A DNA stretch of 64,000 bases from Variovorax sp. N23 (GCF_025486315.1 NZ_JAOOPY010000006.1:248001-312000); one strand, 5' to 3'; shown: positions 8,834 to 18,749, counted from the stretch's first letter. Program-made: numbers and translations. Notes: a model not told the origin generated them from the letters alone.

Positions 8834-9595
8834 TCAGCGCCCCGCGCGCTGCGCTGCGCAAACGGGGCACTCGGGATCGCGCGCCAGCTGCAGGCTGTCG
8901 AAGCGCGTGGCGCGCCCGTCGAACATCAGGAGCCGCCCCGCCATCGACGGCGAGATGCCGGCGAGCAGCTTCAAGGCCTCGCTCGCCTGCAAGGTGCCGA
9001 TGGTCCCGACCACCGGGCCGAAAGCGCCCAGCACGGCGCAGCGCGTTTCCTCGAAATCGGCGTCGGCGGGGAACACGCAGGCGTAGCAGGGCGACGCCGC
9101 ATCCCGCGTGTCGTACACGCTGAGCTGTCCGTCGAAGCGGATCGCGGCACCGGCCACCAGCGGCTTGGCGTGCGCCACACAGGCGCGGTTGACGGCGTGT
9201 CGCGTCGCGAAATTGTCGCTGCAGTCGACCACCACGTCGGCGGCGGCCACCCACACGTCCAGCAACGCCGCGTCGGCGCGCAGCGCGTGCGTGGCGATGA
9301 CGATGCCGGGGTTGATCGCGTGCATCGCCTCGGCGGCGGAAGCCACCTTGGACTGGCCCACACGCGCCGTGGTGTGCGCGATCTGGCGCTGCAGGTTGGT
9401 CAGGTCGACCTGATCGTCATCGACCAGGGTGATGTGCCCGACGCCTGCGGCCGCGAGGTAGAGGCAGACCGGCGAGCCGAGCCCGCCTGCGCCGATGACG
9501 AGCACATGGCCGGCATCGACGCGCGCCTGGCCGTCGATGCCGTATTCCTCCAGCAGGACGTGGCGCGAATGGCGCAACAGGGCGTCGTCGTCCAC
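8834..9595 (-). CDS. ThiF/MoeB/HesA-family adenylyltransferase
   Basis: This 253-residue E1-like enzyme activates the C-terminus of a small sulfur-carrier protein (MoaD or ThiS type) by adenylation. It has the nucleotide-binding GAGGLGSP loop (about 36-43), VDDDQVDLTNLQRQ, the DCSDNFATR motif, and two CxxC pairs (CYAC and CPVC) for structural zinc. No rhodanese domain is fused. The gene is 13 bp downstream of ctpA on the same strand. Whether it serves molybdopterin or thiamine synthesis cannot be decided here, although the molybdoenzymes in the window make the MoeB role attractive. Confidence 0.88.
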   Translation of the reverse strand: MDDDALLRHSRHVLLEEYGIDGQARVDAGHVLVIGAGGLGSPVCLYLAAAGVGHITLVDDDQVDLTNLQRQIAHTTARVGQSKVASAAEAMHAINPGIVIATHALRADAALLDVWVAAADVVVDCSDNFATRHAVNRACVAHAKPLVAGAAIRFDGQLSVYDTRDAASPCYACVFPADADFEETRCAVLGAFGPVVGTIGTLQASEALKLLAGISPSMAGRLLMFDGRATRFDSLQLARDPECPVCAAQRAGR

Positions 9596-9608
9596 GCGCG
9601 CCGCCTCC

Positions 9609-11051
9609 TCAGTTCTCTTTCTTCTCGTCCTTGTTCTCGACGATGATCTGCGTCTTGCTGACCAGCACCGGCGCGCCCTTGAGTCGGTTGAGCGCCTGCA
9701 CCAGGGGGAAGTCCGTGGTGGTTCCGAACTCGGGCACCTTGCGGTCCTGCGGCGGCTTCTTGGCTTCTTCCTCGAGGCGCTTGCGGGCCTCGTCGCGGGC
9801 CTTCTCGCGTTCCGGGTCCTTCTGCTCGGGGCCCTGGCCGCTGGCCAGGTGCTTCTCGAGGTCGGCCTCGCGCATGCGCAGCGCGGCGAAGGGGCTGCCC
9901 TCGGCGCTTTCGTCGACCAGCACGTTGGGCACGATGCCCTTGGCCTGGATCGACGCGCCGCTCGGCGTGTAGTAGCGGGCCGTCGTGATCTTCAGGCCGG
10001 TGTCGGGGCCGAGCGGACGCACGGTCTGCACCGAGCCCTTGCCGAAGGTCTGGCTGCCCATGATGGTCGCGCGCTTGTGGTCCTGCAGGGCGCCGGCCAC
10101 GATCTCGCTGGCCGAGGCCGAGCCTTCGTTGACCAGCACCACCAGCGGCACCGTCTTGAGCGCCGCGGGCAGGCCGCGCAGCGGGTCGCTCCCGGCACGG
10201 CGCTGGTAGAACTCCGGCGCCGCCTTGTAGACCGACTTGCTCTCGGCCAGCTGGCCGTCGGTGGACACCACCGTCACGTTCTCGGGCAGGAAGGCCGACG
10301 AGATGGCGACGGCCGCGTCGAGCAGGCCGCCCGGGTCGTTGCGCAGGTCGAGCACCAGGCCCTTGAGGTTGGGTTCCTGCTTGTAGATCTCTTCGACCTT
10401 CTTGACGAAGTCGTCGACCGTGCGTTCCTGGAACTGCGACAGGCGGATCCAGCCATAGCCCGGCTCCATGACCTTGCCGCGCACCGATTGCGTGCGGATT
10501 TCCTCGCGCGTGATCGTCACCGGGAAGGTGCGGTTCTCGTCCTTGCGGAAGATGGTCAGCAACACCTTGGTGTTGGCCTCGCCGCGCATGCGCTTGACCG
10601 CGTCGTTGAGCGACAGGCCGCGCACGGCGGTGTCGTCGATCTTGGTGATCAGGTCGTTGGGCTTGAGGCCGGCACGGAAGGCCGGCGAACCCTCGATCGG
10701 CGAGACGACCTTCACCAGGCCGTCTTCCTGCGAGATCTCGATGCCGACGCCGACGAAGCGGCCGGTCGTGCCTTCGCGGAATTCCTTGAAGGACTTCTTG
10801 TCGAAGTACTGCGAGTGCGGGTCGAGCCCGGCCACCATGCCGGAGATGGCGTCGGAGATGAGCTTCTTCTCGTCGACGGGTTCGACGTAGTCGCTCTTGA
10901 CCATCCCGAAGACCGCCGCCAATTGCTGCAGTTCTTCGAGGGGAAGGGGGGCCAAGGAGCCGCGCGCCACGGTCTGAAGCGAGACGGTGGTCAGCACGCC
11001 GGCCACGGCGCCGGCTGCAACCCAGCCGGTGATTTTGAGTTTCTGGCCCAT
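9609..11051 (-). CDS. ctpA: S41 family carboxyl-terminal processing protease
   Basis: The 480-residue protease has an N-terminal signal/anchor (about residues 7-27, WVAAGAVAGVLTTVSL), a PDZ domain (about 90-175, GVGIEISQEDG) and an S41 catalytic domain. The catalytic Ser lies in the NEGSASASEI motif and Lys in QTFGKGSVQT. The C-terminus is a charged coiled-coil tail. Family members cut periplasmic proteins near their C-terminus. The gene lies between gpmA and the MoeB-like gene, a typical order in Comamonadaceae. Confidence 0.93.
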   Translation of the reverse strand: MGQKLKITGWVAAGAVAGVLTTVSLQTVARGSLAPLPLEELQQLAAVFGMVKSDYVEPVDEKKLISDAISGMVAGLDPHSQYFDKKSFKEFREGTTGRFVGVGIEISQEDGLVKVVSPIEGSPAFRAGLKPNDLITKIDDTAVRGLSLNDAVKRMRGEANTKVLLTIFRKDENRTFPVTITREEIRTQSVRGKVMEPGYGWIRLSQFQERTVDDFVKKVEEIYKQEPNLKGLVLDLRNDPGGLLDAAVAISSAFLPENVTVVSTDGQLAESKSVYKAAPEFYQRRAGSDPLRGLPAALKTVPLVVLVNEGSASASEIVAGALQDHKRATIMGSQTFGKGSVQTVRPLGPDTGLKITTARYYTPSGASIQAKGIVPNVLVDESAEGSPFAALRMREADLEKHLASGQGPEQKDPEREKARDEARKRLEEEAKKPPQDRKVPEFGTTTDFPLVQALNRLKGAPVLVSKTQIIVENKDEKKEN

Positions 11052-11127
11052 GGAGTGTCCTAGTCGGGTGTCAAGGCAATATAGCTAGCTTTGAAGCAAT
11101 TCGCTTGCCGGGGTTCCTTGAACGCGA

Positions 11128-11871
11128 TCAACCTTTTCCCTGCAAGGCCACCGCGGCCGCGGCTTTCTCGGCCGCCGCGGCATCGCCGAGGTAGTAATGG
11201 CGCAGCGGCTTGAGCTCGTCGTCGAGCTCGTAGACCAGCGGAATGCCGTTCGGAATGTTCAGCCCGACGATGTCGCTGTCGGAGACGCCGTCGAGGTACT
11301 TGACCAGCGCGCGGATCGAGTTGCCGTGCGCCGCGACGACCAGGCGGCGGCCGGCGCGGATGGCGGGGGCCATCGATTCGTTCCAGAAGGGTAGCACGCG
11401 GGCCACCGTGTCCTTCAGGCACTCGGTCAGCGGAATCTGTTCGGGCGAGAGCTTGGCGTAGCGGATGTCGCTGCGTTCGCTGCGCGGGTCGTTCGCGTCC
11501 AGCGGCGGCGGCGGGGTGTCGTAGCTGCGGCGCCAGACCAGCACCTGTTCGTCGCCGTACTTCTTCGCCGTCTCGGCCTTGTTCAGGCCCTGCAGGCCGC
11601 CGTAGTGGCGCTCGTTGAGGCGCCACGAGTGCACCACCGGCAGCCAGGTGCGGTCGAGTTCGTCGAGCGTGTGCCACAGCGTGCGGGTGGCGCGCTTGAG
11701 CACGCTGGTGTAGGCCACGTCGAAGTCGTAGCCCTCGGCCTTGAGCAGCCGGCCGGCCTGCTTGGCCTGCTCGATGCCGGTCTCGGTCAGGTCGACGTCG
11801 GTCCAGCCGGTGAAGCGGTTCTCGAGATTCCAGGTCGATTCGCCGTGGCGGATCAGTACCAGTTTGTGCAT
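11128..11871 (-). CDS. gpmA: 2,3-bisphosphoglycerate-dependent phosphoglycerate mutase
   Basis: This is a 247-residue glycolytic enzyme interconverting 3- and 2-phosphoglycerate. The phospho-histidine motif LIRHGEST is at the N-terminus, followed by [24 protein letters not shown] and [12 protein letters not shown]. The frame is open further upstream, but the ATG at 11871 gives the canonical [10 protein letters not shown] start and family length, so it was chosen. It is divergent from the rhodanese gene. Confidence 0.96.
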   Translation of the reverse strand: MHKLVLIRHGESTWNLENRFTGWTDVDLTETGIEQAKQAGRLLKAEGYDFDVAYTSVLKRATRTLWHTLDELDRTWLPVVHSWRLNERHYGGLQGLNKAETAKKYGDEQVLVWRRSYDTPPPPLDANDPRSERSDIRYAKLSPEQIPLTECLKDTVARVLPFWNESMAPAIRAGRRLVVAAHGNSIRALVKYLDGVSDSDIVGLNIPNGIPLVYELDDELKPLRHYYLGDAAAAEKAAAAVALQGKG

Positions 11872-11966
11872 GGGAAAAGGCCTTTGGGCGGGAGGATGGA
11901 GGGAGAGGGCGGCGGGCTGCCGGATGCGCCATTCTAAAATCCGTGGTTTGCCATTCAAGGAACACC

Positions 11967-12374
11967 GTGAAATTCATTGTCGACAACTGGATGCTGATCC
12001 TGATTGCGCTCAGCTCGGGTGCCATGCTGGCCTGGCCGCTCATCCGCGGTACCGGCGGCGGGTCGCTCACGGCGCAGGGCGCGGTGCAGTTGATCAACCG
12101 TGAACGCGCCGTGATGATCGATGTGCGCGACGCCGCGGAATACGCCCAGGGCCACGCCACCGGCGCGCGCAACGTGCCGCTCGACCAGCTCGAGCAGAAG
12201 CTGCCGGGTACGGTCAAGAACAAGTCGGTGCCGGTGCTGCTGATGTGCGCCACGGGCGCCCGCGCCCAGCGCGCGCTGGCGACGGCCAAAAAGCTCGGCT
12301 ATGAGCAGGCCCAAGTCGTGGGCGGCGGGCTGAAATCGTGGAAAGACGCTAACCTTCCCATCGAAAAGGCCTGA
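11967..12374 (+). CDS. Membrane-anchored rhodanese-like protein
   Basis: The 135-residue protein has an N-terminal transmembrane helix (about 7-25, [17 protein letters not shown]) and one rhodanese domain with [14 protein letters not shown] and an active-site Cys in [11 protein letters not shown]. It is a likely sulfurtransferase tethered to the inner membrane. The GTG start at 11967 is preceded by AAGG and gives the usual short N-terminus before the helix. It lies 33 bp upstream of grxC, and the two are probably co-transcribed. Confidence 0.88.
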   Translation: MKFIVDNWMLILIALSSGAMLAWPLIRGTGGGSLTAQGAVQLINRERAVMIDVRDAAEYAQGHATGARNVPLDQLEQKLPGTVKNKSVPVLLMCATGARAQRALATAKKLGYEQAQVVGGGLKSWKDANLPIEKA

Positions 12375-12407
12375 GCATTCCGCCGGGCCACCGGATTGGA
12401 AGTGACC

Positions 12408-12668
12408 ATGCAAGCCGTCAAGATGTACACGACCGCCGTCTGCCCCTACTGCATTCGCGCGAAACAGATTCTCAAGAGCAAGGGTGTCGAGCAGATCGAG
12501 GAGATCCGCATCGACACCGACCCCCAGGCCCGCGCCGTGATGATGGAAACCACGCAGCGCCGCACGGTGCCGCAGATCTTCATCGGCGACACCCACGTCG
12601 GCGGCTGCGACGACCTGATGGCCCTCGACAGCCGTGGCGGTCTTGTTCCCCTGCTGCAGGCTGCCTGA
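12408..12668 (+). CDS. grxC: Glutaredoxin 3
   Basis: This is an 86-residue thiol-disulfide oxidoreductase using glutathione. It has the CPYC active site at residues 12-15, the TVPQIFIGDTHVGG segment for glutathione binding, and the C-terminal DSRGGLVPLL. The ATG at 12408 was chosen because it gives the family length and has GGAAG upstream. The rhodanese-grxC-secB order is common in the order. Confidence 0.95.
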   Translation: MQAVKMYTTAVCPYCIRAKQILKSKGVEQIEEIRIDTDPQARAVMMETTQRRTVPQIFIGDTHVGGCDDLMALDSRGGLVPLLQAA

Positions 12669-12713
12669 AGAGCCGTCATGTGCAGGGGCGATAATCGCCC
12701 GTTCATCCTCTCA

Positions 12714-12750
12714 GCCCGCTTCGGAACGCCTTCCGGGCGGGCGTTGTTTT
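12714..12750 (+). terminator. Probable intrinsic terminator or attenuator between grxC and secB
   Basis: The nested stem GCCCGC/GCGGGC with inner CGGAA/TTCCG and a CGCC loop is followed by GTTGTTTT. Just upstream, a perfect palindrome GGGCGAT-A-ATCGCCC (12686-12700) contains a GATAAT box that could be a -10 for secB. If so, the hairpin would lie in the secB leader rather than ending grxC. Confidence 0.5.
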
Positions 12751-12769
12751 GATACCCGAAAGTTCAGCC

Positions 12770-13228
12770 ATGGCCGACAACCAAGATCCCGTGTTCCAGA
12801 TTCAGCGCGTCTACCTGAAGGACCTGTCGCTCGAGCAGCCCAATTCGCCGGCCATCCTGCTGGAGCAGGAACAGCCCACCGTCGACATCCAGCTGGGCGT
12901 GGACGCCCAGCCCGTGACCGACGGCATCTACGAAGTCACCGTGTCGGCCACCGTGCAGACCAAGGTGCAGGACCGCACCGTGTTCCTGGTCGAAGCCAAG
13001 CAGGCCGGCATCTTCGAGATCCGCAACCTGCCGGAAGACCAGATGGGCCCGATCCTCGGCATTGCCTGCCCGCAGATCGTCTACCCCTACCTGCGCGGCA
13101 ACGTGGCCGACGTGATCCAGCGCGGCGGTTTCCCGCCGGTGCACCTGGCCGAGATCAACTTCCAGGCCATGTTCGAGCAGCAACAGGCCGCGGCTGCCGG
13201 CCAGCCGTCGTCCGTCCTCACGCAGTAA
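12770..13228 (+). CDS. secB: Protein-export chaperone SecB
   Basis: The 152-residue cytosolic tetrameric chaperone holds preproteins unfolded for SecA. Recognised by [17 protein letters not shown] at the N-terminus, EVTVSATV, the AGIFEIRN segment and [18 protein letters not shown], followed by [11 protein letters not shown]. The ATG at 12770 gives the usual MADNQ-type start. It lies 21 bp upstream of gpsA, the same order as in enterobacteria. Confidence 0.97.
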   Translation: MADNQDPVFQIQRVYLKDLSLEQPNSPAILLEQEQPTVDIQLGVDAQPVTDGIYEVTVSATVQTKVQDRTVFLVEAKQAGIFEIRNLPEDQMGPILGIACPQIVYPYLRGNVADVIQRGGFPPVHLAEINFQAMFEQQQAAAAGQPSSVLTQ

Positions 13229-13249
13229 GCGCCTCGGCGCAGGGCATCG

Positions 13250-14248
13250 ATGAGGATCTGCGTGCTCGGGGCCGGTGCCTGGGGCACCGCGCTCGCCGTC
13301 AATGCAGCCGACCGGCATGCCGTGACGCTGTGGGCACGCGATGACGCCCAGCGGGCTGCCATGGCCGCTTCGCGGCAGAACGAGCGCTATCTGCCTTCCA
13401 TTGCGCTGCCGGCCTCGCTGCGCCTGGCCGGCGGCCCGGCGCGGGTCGCGGCAGGCGAGGCCGACCTGGTGATCGTCGCCACCCCGATGGCCGCCCTGCG
13501 CGAGCAACTCGGCGCGCTGGCGGGGCTCACGGTGCCGGTCGCCTGGCTCTGCAAGGGCGTCGAGACGGCCGCCGGCGTGGGCGCCTTCGGGCTGCTGCCG
13601 CACGAGATCCAGGCCCAGGTCGCCCCCGCCTTGCACGCCGGCGCGCTCAGCGGCCCCAGCTTTGCGCAGGAGGTGGCGCACCGCCAGCCCACCGCGCTGG
13701 TGGCGGCGAGCGCGCACGCCGACGTGCGGGCCGCGCTGGTCGATGCCTTCCACGGGCCGAGCCTGCGTGTGTACGCCAACGACGACATCGTGGGCGTCGA
13801 GGTCGGCGGCGCGGTCAAGAACGTGCTCGCCATCGCCACCGGCCTGTGCGACGGCCTCTCGCTGGGCCTGAACGCCCGCGCCGCGCTCATCACGCGCGGC
13901 CTGGCGGAGATGACCCGCTTCGGTCTTGCGCTGGGCGCGCGCGCCGAGACCTTCATGGGCCTGTCCGGCCTGGGCGACCTGGTGCTGACCGCCACCGGCG
14001 ACCTCTCGCGCAACCGGAAGGTCGGGCTGCTGCTGGCGCAGGGCCGCACGCTGGCGCAGGCGGTCGAATCGCTCGGCCACGTGGCCGAAGGCGTCTACTG
14101 CGCGCGCAGCGTGGTGCAGCGGGCCCGGCACCTGGGGGTGGAAATGCCGATCGCCGAGGGCGTCGTCGCCTTGCTCGACGGCCGCATGCAGCCGGCCGAG
14201 GCGGTAGCCGCACTGATGGGCCGGGACCCGGCTTCGGAAGCCGCCTGA
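13250..14248 (+). CDS. gpsA: NAD(P)-dependent glycerol-3-phosphate dehydrogenase
   Basis: The 332-residue enzyme reduces dihydroxyacetone phosphate to sn-glycerol 3-phosphate for phospholipid synthesis. It shows the Rossmann motif [10 protein letters not shown] at residues 7-16, the [10 protein letters not shown] segment, the catalytic Lys region [14 protein letters not shown], and the C-terminal [19 protein letters not shown] motif. It directly follows secB. Confidence 0.96.
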   Translation: MRICVLGAGAWGTALAVNAADRHAVTLWARDDAQRAAMAASRQNERYLPSIALPASLRLAGGPARVAAGEADLVIVATPMAALREQLGALAGLTVPVAWLCKGVETAAGVGAFGLLPHEIQAQVAPALHAGALSGPSFAQEVAHRQPTALVAASAHADVRAALVDAFHGPSLRVYANDDIVGVEVGGAVKNVLAIATGLCDGLSLGLNARAALITRGLAEMTRFGLALGARAETFMGLSGLGDLVLTATGDLSRNRKVGLLLAQGRTLAQAVESLGHVAEGVYCARSVVQRARHLGVEMPIAEGVVALLDGRMQPAEAVAALMGRDPASEAA

Positions 14249-14264
14249 GCCGGGGCGCGTTGGC

Positions 14265-15110
14265 TCAGACCGGCGCGTACGCCAGCCGCACGTAGATCGG
14301 CGCGAAGGCCTCGGCCTGCGTGATCTCGACCAGCGTTTCCTTGCCCAGCTCGAGCAGCGCGATGAAGGTGACGATCAGCACCGGCACGCCGCGGTTGACG
14401 TCGAACAGCTTCTCGAACTCGACGAACTGCCGCCCCTGCAGGTGGCGCAGCACGATGCTCATGTGCTCGCGCACGCTGAGCTCCTCGCGCGAGATCTTGT
14501 GGTGCTGCACGAGCTTGGCGCGCTTGAGGATGTCGGCCCAGGCGTCGCGCAGGTCGACCACGTTCATCTCGGGGAAGCGCGGCTTGAGCGACTGCTCGAT
14601 GTAGACCTGCGCCTTCCAGAAGTCGCGGCCGTAGGTCGGCATGGCGTTGATCGACGCGGCCTGCAGCTTGGTCTGCTCGTACTCGAGCAGGCGGCGGACC
14701 AGTTCGGCACGCGGGTCTTCGGCTTCCTCGCCGTCGGCCACCTTCTTGGGCGGCAGCAGCATGCGCGACTTGATCTCGATCAGCATCGCGGCCATCAGCA
14801 GGTACTCGGCCGCGAGTTCGAGGTTGGTCCGGCGCACCTGGTCGACGTAGGTCAGGTACTGGCGCGTCAGCCCGGCCATCGGGATGTCGAGGATGTTGAA
14901 GTTCTGCTTGCGGATCAGGTACAGCAGCAGGTCCAGCGGACCCTCGAAGGCCTCGAGGAAGACCTGCAGCGCCTCGGGCGGGATGTACAGGTCGTTGGGC
15001 AGCGCGAACAGCGGCTCCCCGTAGAGCCGGGCCAACGCCACCTGGTCGACGACCTCGGGCATGGCGGCGATCGGCGGGGCGCCATCGTCCTGCGTGACAG
15101 CAGGCCGCAC
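14265..15110 (-). CDS. scpA: Segregation and condensation protein A
   Basis: This 281-residue kleisin subunit of the SMC-ScpAB condensin has the characteristic FEGPLDLLLYLIRKQNFNI opening of the ScpA core and LAAEYLLMAAMLIEIKSRML. A GTG start at 15110 directly abuts the DUF3460 stop; a downstream ATG (PEVVDQVAL) is an alternative, because the first 15 or so residues are not conserved in the family. It is convergent with gpsA (16 bp between stops). Confidence 0.93.
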   Translation of the reverse strand: MRPAVTQDDGAPPIAAMPEVVDQVALARLYGEPLFALPNDLYIPPEALQVFLEAFEGPLDLLLYLIRKQNFNILDIPMAGLTRQYLTYVDQVRRTNLELAAEYLLMAAMLIEIKSRMLLPPKKVADGEEAEDPRAELVRRLLEYEQTKLQAASINAMPTYGRDFWKAQVYIEQSLKPRFPEMNVVDLRDAWADILKRAKLVQHHKISREELSVREHMSIVLRHLQGRQFVEFEKLFDVNRGVPVLIVTFIALLELGKETLVEITQAEAFAPIYVRLAYAPV

Positions 15111-15317
15111 TTACTTCGTTTGGGTCTGGTAGACGTACGGCTGCTGGGCCACGCGGGCCTGGCCGTATTCGTCGAGCTGGCTGCGGTCGAGGGCCTTGTC
15201 CCAGAGCAGGGCGCGGCCGGCGCGCTGTTCCGCCTCGAGCGAGGGCTTCTTCCGCTTCAGTTCGTCGATGAACTGGGTGGCTTCGGAGGTGTAGTGGGGG
15301 CGGGCGAAGATGGACAT
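15111..15317 (-). CDS. DUF3460 family protein
   Basis: This small 68-residue protein starts MSIFARPHYTSEATQFIDEL and has the KRKKPSLEAEQRAGRALLWDK segment of DUF3460, a betaproteobacterial family of unknown function usually found next to scpA. It lies immediately upstream of scpA with no gap. It is divergent from the BamE-like lipoprotein (38 bp between starts). Confidence 0.85.
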   Translation of the reverse strand: MSIFARPHYTSEATQFIDELKRKKPSLEAEQRAGRALLWDKALDRSQLDEYGQARVAQQPYVYQTQTK

Positions 15318-15355
15318 AGACTGGACCTTTGCGGCGGATTTTACCGGGGACGGAC

Positions 15356-15856
15356 ATGACACAGGGAAACTGGCGAAAGGCGACGGCCATCGGCCTGCTC
15401 GGCACGCTTCTGGCGCTCGTAGGTTGCGACAACCAGGCCATCAAGGAGCTGGAGGAGGGCGTTTCCACCGAAACCGACGTGGTCGCGCGCTTCGGCCAGC
15501 CCGAGAACATCTGGGACGCCCCCGACGGCCGCGTCTTCGAATACAACCGCCAGCCTGCCGGCCAGAAGAACTACATGATCACCATCGGCCCGGACGGCAA
15601 GATGCGCGCGCTGCGCCAGGTGCTCACGCCCGAGAACTTTGCCAAGGTGCAGCCCGGCATGTCGATGGAAGCGCTGCGCAAGATGCTTGGCAAGCCCGCC
15701 AAGGTCACGCCGTACCCGCTCAAGCGCGAGACCGAGTGGGACTGGCGCTGGGTGCAGCCGCCGAACTCGCCGATGGTGTTCACCGCCGTGCTGAACGACG
15801 ACCTGCGCGTGCTGCGCAGCGGCTCGTCGCCCGACCGCAGCACCGAAGCGCCCTGA
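15356..15856 (+). CDS. BamE/SmpA-type outer-membrane lipoprotein
   Basis: The 166-residue protein has a lipoprotein signal peptide with lipobox LALVGC (Cys24). Two BamE-like repeats of the VQPGMSMEALRKMLGKP type follow, the first being degenerate. It probably attaches to the inner leaflet of the outer membrane. It may not be the main BamE; the duplicated fold is seen in other SmpA/OmlA-like lipoproteins. The ATG at 15356 was preferred because it directly precedes the basic signal n-region. Confidence 0.72.
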   Translation: MTQGNWRKATAIGLLGTLLALVGCDNQAIKELEEGVSTETDVVARFGQPENIWDAPDGRVFEYNRQPAGQKNYMITIGPDGKMRALRQVLTPENFAKVQPGMSMEALRKMLGKPAKVTPYPLKRETEWDWRWVQPPNSPMVFTAVLNDDLRVLRSGSSPDRSTEAP

Positions 15857-15874
15857 CGTCGCGGCGGGAGTTTC

Positions 15875-18007
15875 TCAGCGCACCCGCATGCCGGGCACCG
15901 CACCCGGCCACGGCTCCAGCACATGGATGCCAGGGTTAGCCTTTTCGTCGGCGTGGCTGGCGGCGAGCACCATGCCTTCGCTGATGCCGAACTTCATCTT
16001 GCGCGGCGCGAGGTTGGCGACGAGCACGGTCAGTTTGCCGACCAGTTGCTCGGGCTCGTAGGCCGATGCGATGCCGCTGAACACGTTGCGCATGCGGCCC
16101 TCGCCGGCGTCGAGCGTGAGTTGCAGCAGTTTCTTCGAGCCCTCGACCTTCTGGCAGTCGACGATCTTCGCCAGGCGCAGGTCGATTTTCACGAAGTCGT
16201 CGATGGTGATCGTCGGCGCGATCGCTTCGCCACCGGGCAGCGTGGCGTCGGTTGCGACGGGTTCCATAGCCGCTTGCGCAGCCGGGGCGGCCACTGCAGG
16301 CTGATTGGACTCAAAGAGCTGGTCCAGCACGTTGGCGTCGACGCGCTGCATCAGGTGCTTGTAATCGCCGATGGCGTGGCCAGCCGGCAGCGGCGTGGCA
16401 GCGTCTTCCCAGGTCAGCGGCCCGATCTTCAGGAAAGCCTCGACGTTGAGCGCCAGCGCGGGCAGCACCGGCTTCAGGTACAGCGTGAGCAGGCGGAAGG
16501 CCTCGATGCACACGGTGCACACGTCGTGCAGTCGCGCCTCGGTGCCTTCCTTCTTGGCGAGCTCCCAGGGCTTGTTGGCGTCGACGTACTCGTTCACCTT
16601 GTCGGCCAGCGCCATCACGTCGCGCAGTGCCCGTGCCGTGTCGCGCGCTTCGTACGACGCGTTGATCGCGGCGGCCTCCGCACGCAGCAGTGCCAGCAGG
16701 CTCGCGCCATCGTCCGACACCGTGCCCAACTGCCCGCCGAAGCGCTTGCCGATGAAGCCGGCCGCGCGGCTCGCGATGTTGATGTACTTGCCGACCAGGT
16801 CGCTGTTCACGCGCGCGACGAAGTCGTCGGCGTTGAAGTCGATGTCTTCGTTCTTGCCATTGAGTTTGGCCGCAAGGTAGTAGCGCAGCCACTCGGCGTT
16901 CAGGCCCAGGCTCAGATACTTGAGCGGGTCGAGGCCGGTGCCGCGGCTCTTGCTCATCTTCTCGCCGTTGTTCACGGTGAGAAAGCCGTGCACGCAGATC
17001 TTGTCGGGCGTCTTGCGTCCGCTGAACTTCAGCATCGCGGGCCAGAACAGCGTGTGGAAGGTGATGATGTCCTTGCCGATGAAGTGCACCTGTTCCAGGT
17101 CGGGCTGCGCCATGTACTGGGTGTAGCCGATGGCGCCGTCGCCGGCTTCCACGCAGGCCTTGTCCAGCAGGTTCTTCAGCGAGGCGAGGTAACCCACGGG
17201 CGCATCGAGCCACACGTAGAAATACTTGCCCGGTGCATCGGGAATCTCGATGCCGAAGTAGGGCGCGTCGCGGCTGATGTCCCAGTCGCCCAGGCCCTCG
17301 CTGGTGGTGCCGTCGGGGTTGGTGCGCACGCTGAACCATTCCTTCACCTTGCGCGCGACCTCGGGCTGCACGTGCTGGCCGTTCTGCGTCCACTCTTCGA
17401 GAAAGCTCACGCAGCGCGGGTCCGACAGCTTGAAGAAGAAGTGCTCGGAGTTCTTCAGCAGCGGCTTGGCTCCCGTGAGGGTCGAGTAGGGGTTGATCAG
17501 GTCGGTCGGTGCATAGACCTTGCCGCACACCTCGCAGTTGTCACCGTACTGGTCCTTGGCGTGGCAGTTGGGGCACTCGCCCTTGATGTAGCGGTCGGGC
17601 AGGAACATGTTCTTCTCGGGGTCGAAGAACTGCTCGATGGTGCGCGTCTCGATCAGGTCGTTGGCCTTCAGGTCGCGGTAGATCTGCTGCGCCAGCTCAT
17701 GGTTCTCGGGTGAGTCGGTCGAGCTCCAGTTGTCGAAGGCGATGTGAAAGCCGTCGAGGTAGGGCTTGCGACCCGCGGCGATGTCGGCCACGAACTGCTG
17801 CGGCGTCTTGCCGGCCTTTTCGGCCGCGATCATGATCGGCGCGCCGTGCGCGTCGTCGGCGCCGACGAAGTTCACCTCCGCACCCGTCATTCGCTGGAAC
17901 CGCACCCAGATGTCGGCCTGGATGTATTCCATGATGTGGCCAATGTGGAAGTTGCCGTTGGCGTAGGGCAGGGCGGTGGTGACGAAGAGCTTGCGCGGGG
18001 CGGACAT
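15875..18007 (-). CDS. metG: Methionyl-tRNA synthetase
   Basis: The 710-residue class I synthetase has the HIGH motif ([10 protein letters not shown]), a zinc-binding insert ([18 protein letters not shown]), KMSKS in [11 protein letters not shown], the anticodon-binding helical domain, and a C-terminal EMAPII-like tRNA-binding domain (about 600-710, [20 protein letters not shown]). This is the long E. coli-type MetG1 architecture. Its 5' side borders the integron remnant, with only 71 bp to the broken integrase. Confidence 0.97.
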   Translation of the reverse strand: MSAPRKLFVTTALPYANGNFHIGHIMEYIQADIWVRFQRMTGAEVNFVGADDAHGAPIMIAAEKAGKTPQQFVADIAAGRKPYLDGFHIAFDNWSSTDSPENHELAQQIYRDLKANDLIETRTIEQFFDPEKNMFLPDRYIKGECPNCHAKDQYGDNCEVCGKVYAPTDLINPYSTLTGAKPLLKNSEHFFFKLSDPRCVSFLEEWTQNGQHVQPEVARKVKEWFSVRTNPDGTTSEGLGDWDISRDAPYFGIEIPDAPGKYFYVWLDAPVGYLASLKNLLDKACVEAGDGAIGYTQYMAQPDLEQVHFIGKDIITFHTLFWPAMLKFSGRKTPDKICVHGFLTVNNGEKMSKSRGTGLDPLKYLSLGLNAEWLRYYLAAKLNGKNEDIDFNADDFVARVNSDLVGKYINIASRAAGFIGKRFGGQLGTVSDDGASLLALLRAEAAAINASYEARDTARALRDVMALADKVNEYVDANKPWELAKKEGTEARLHDVCTVCIEAFRLLTLYLKPVLPALALNVEAFLKIGPLTWEDAATPLPAGHAIGDYKHLMQRVDANVLDQLFESNQPAVAAPAAQAAMEPVATDATLPGGEAIAPTITIDDFVKIDLRLAKIVDCQKVEGSKKLLQLTLDAGEGRMRNVFSGIASAYEPEQLVGKLTVLVANLAPRKMKFGISEGMVLAASHADEKANPGIHVLEPWPGAVPGMRVR

Positions 18008-18078
18008 GGAAGAGGGGCGCTTTCAGAGAGAAGGGTCGCGAGGCCGAAGGCGCGCGATCGGGCGAGCGGAATGGCATT

Positions 18079-18558
18079 TTAGGTGGGCGTGATGGCGGCG
18101 CTCGACGCCGCCGCGCTGCGCCCGATGGTCGGTCTCCCACACGGCGCGGGCATGCCTCCACTCCGGGCGAGCAGTGCCATTTCGCCGTTCAGGAACTGAA
18201 ACAGCAAGGCCACCTCCTCGCGGGTCAACACACTGGGAATTCGCCGCTTCTGCGTGGGCCTGTTCACACCAGCGAGCCATGGCAGGTCAACCCCGAGCAC
18301 CTCGCGATAGAGAAACAGCAAGGCGCTGAGGGCCGGGTTGTGGGTGGATGCCGACACATGCCGGTCGGCCACCAGCATGGTCAAGAATGCCTCGACCTCG
18401 GCGGCGCCCATATCGCGCGGGTGCCGCATGGTGCCGCCTTGCCCATGCCAGCGGATAAAAAAGCGCACCCAATACAGGTAGGCCTTCTCGGTCTGGAGGC
18501 TGTAATGAAGGTAGCGAATACGCTCGCGCACCTGGTCCAGTAGGCGAAGGGAGCGCAA
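18079..18558 (-). pseudogene. intI: Truncated integron integrase (tyrosine recombinase N-terminal part)
   Basis: About 130 residues match the SAM-like N-terminal half of IntI (LDQVRERIRYLHYSLQTEKAY, FFIRWHG, LTREEVALLFQFLNGE). The reading then diverges into unrelated sequence and stops, so the catalytic domain (RHRRY residues) of the usual 320-340-residue protein is gone. The open frame starts with TTG at 18558. A better ATG at 18578 is out of frame by one base across a T-run (plus-strand A-run 18557-18560), which suggests a second lesion. The protein should be inactive. Confidence 0.9.
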
Positions 18559-18591
18559 AACAGGGCGCCGGGTTTCATACCTTGTTTACAT

Positions 18592-18607
18592 CTGTACAAA
18601 AACACAG
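18592..18607. promoter_or_regulatory. LexA (SOS) box upstream of the integrase remnant
   Basis: The site is CTGT-N8-ACAG (CTGTACAAAAACACAG), a perfect match to the LexA core consensus. It lies 34 bp upstream of the integrase frame, where SOS control of intI is known in other integrons. It is retained although the integrase is broken. Confidence 0.85.
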
Positions 18608-18715
18608 CATCAAGCGCGTAAGCCTATGATGAGATACGTTTTTTGTGGAGGAAGCCATGTCAAGAATATTCCGCACCATCCAGCTTATCTCGCAGGTTCT
18701 GCGGGATACATTGCG

Positions 18716-18722
18716 TTAGATT
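18716..18722 (+). other. Putative attI recombination core
   Basis: GTTAGAT fits the GTTRRRY integron core. It lies about 160 bp from the integrase start, just before the first cassette gene, where attI is expected. No attC-like inverted core precedes it, which favours attI. The rest of attI cannot be delimited by eye. Confidence 0.6.
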
Positions 18723-18749
18723 TCCACTCACATCACCATTGGACTAAAT

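Noticed and set aside
12686-12700. GGGCGAT-A-ATCGCCC palindrome as an operator
   Set aside because: It is perfect, but it contains a GATAAT box and sits in a promoter position. It was mentioned with the terminator entry rather than claimed as a separate regulator site.
15923-17713. A 596-codon open frame on the plus strand
   Set aside because: It is antisense to metG, which has HIGH, KMSKS and zinc motifs.
18008-18280. Continuation of the integrase catalytic domain in another frame
   Set aside because: The alternative frames downstream of the truncation were read by eye. No conserved tyrosine-recombinase catalytic motif (HxLRHTFAT or GHSDVxTTxIYTH type) was found, so the loss looks like a deletion rather than a frameshift.
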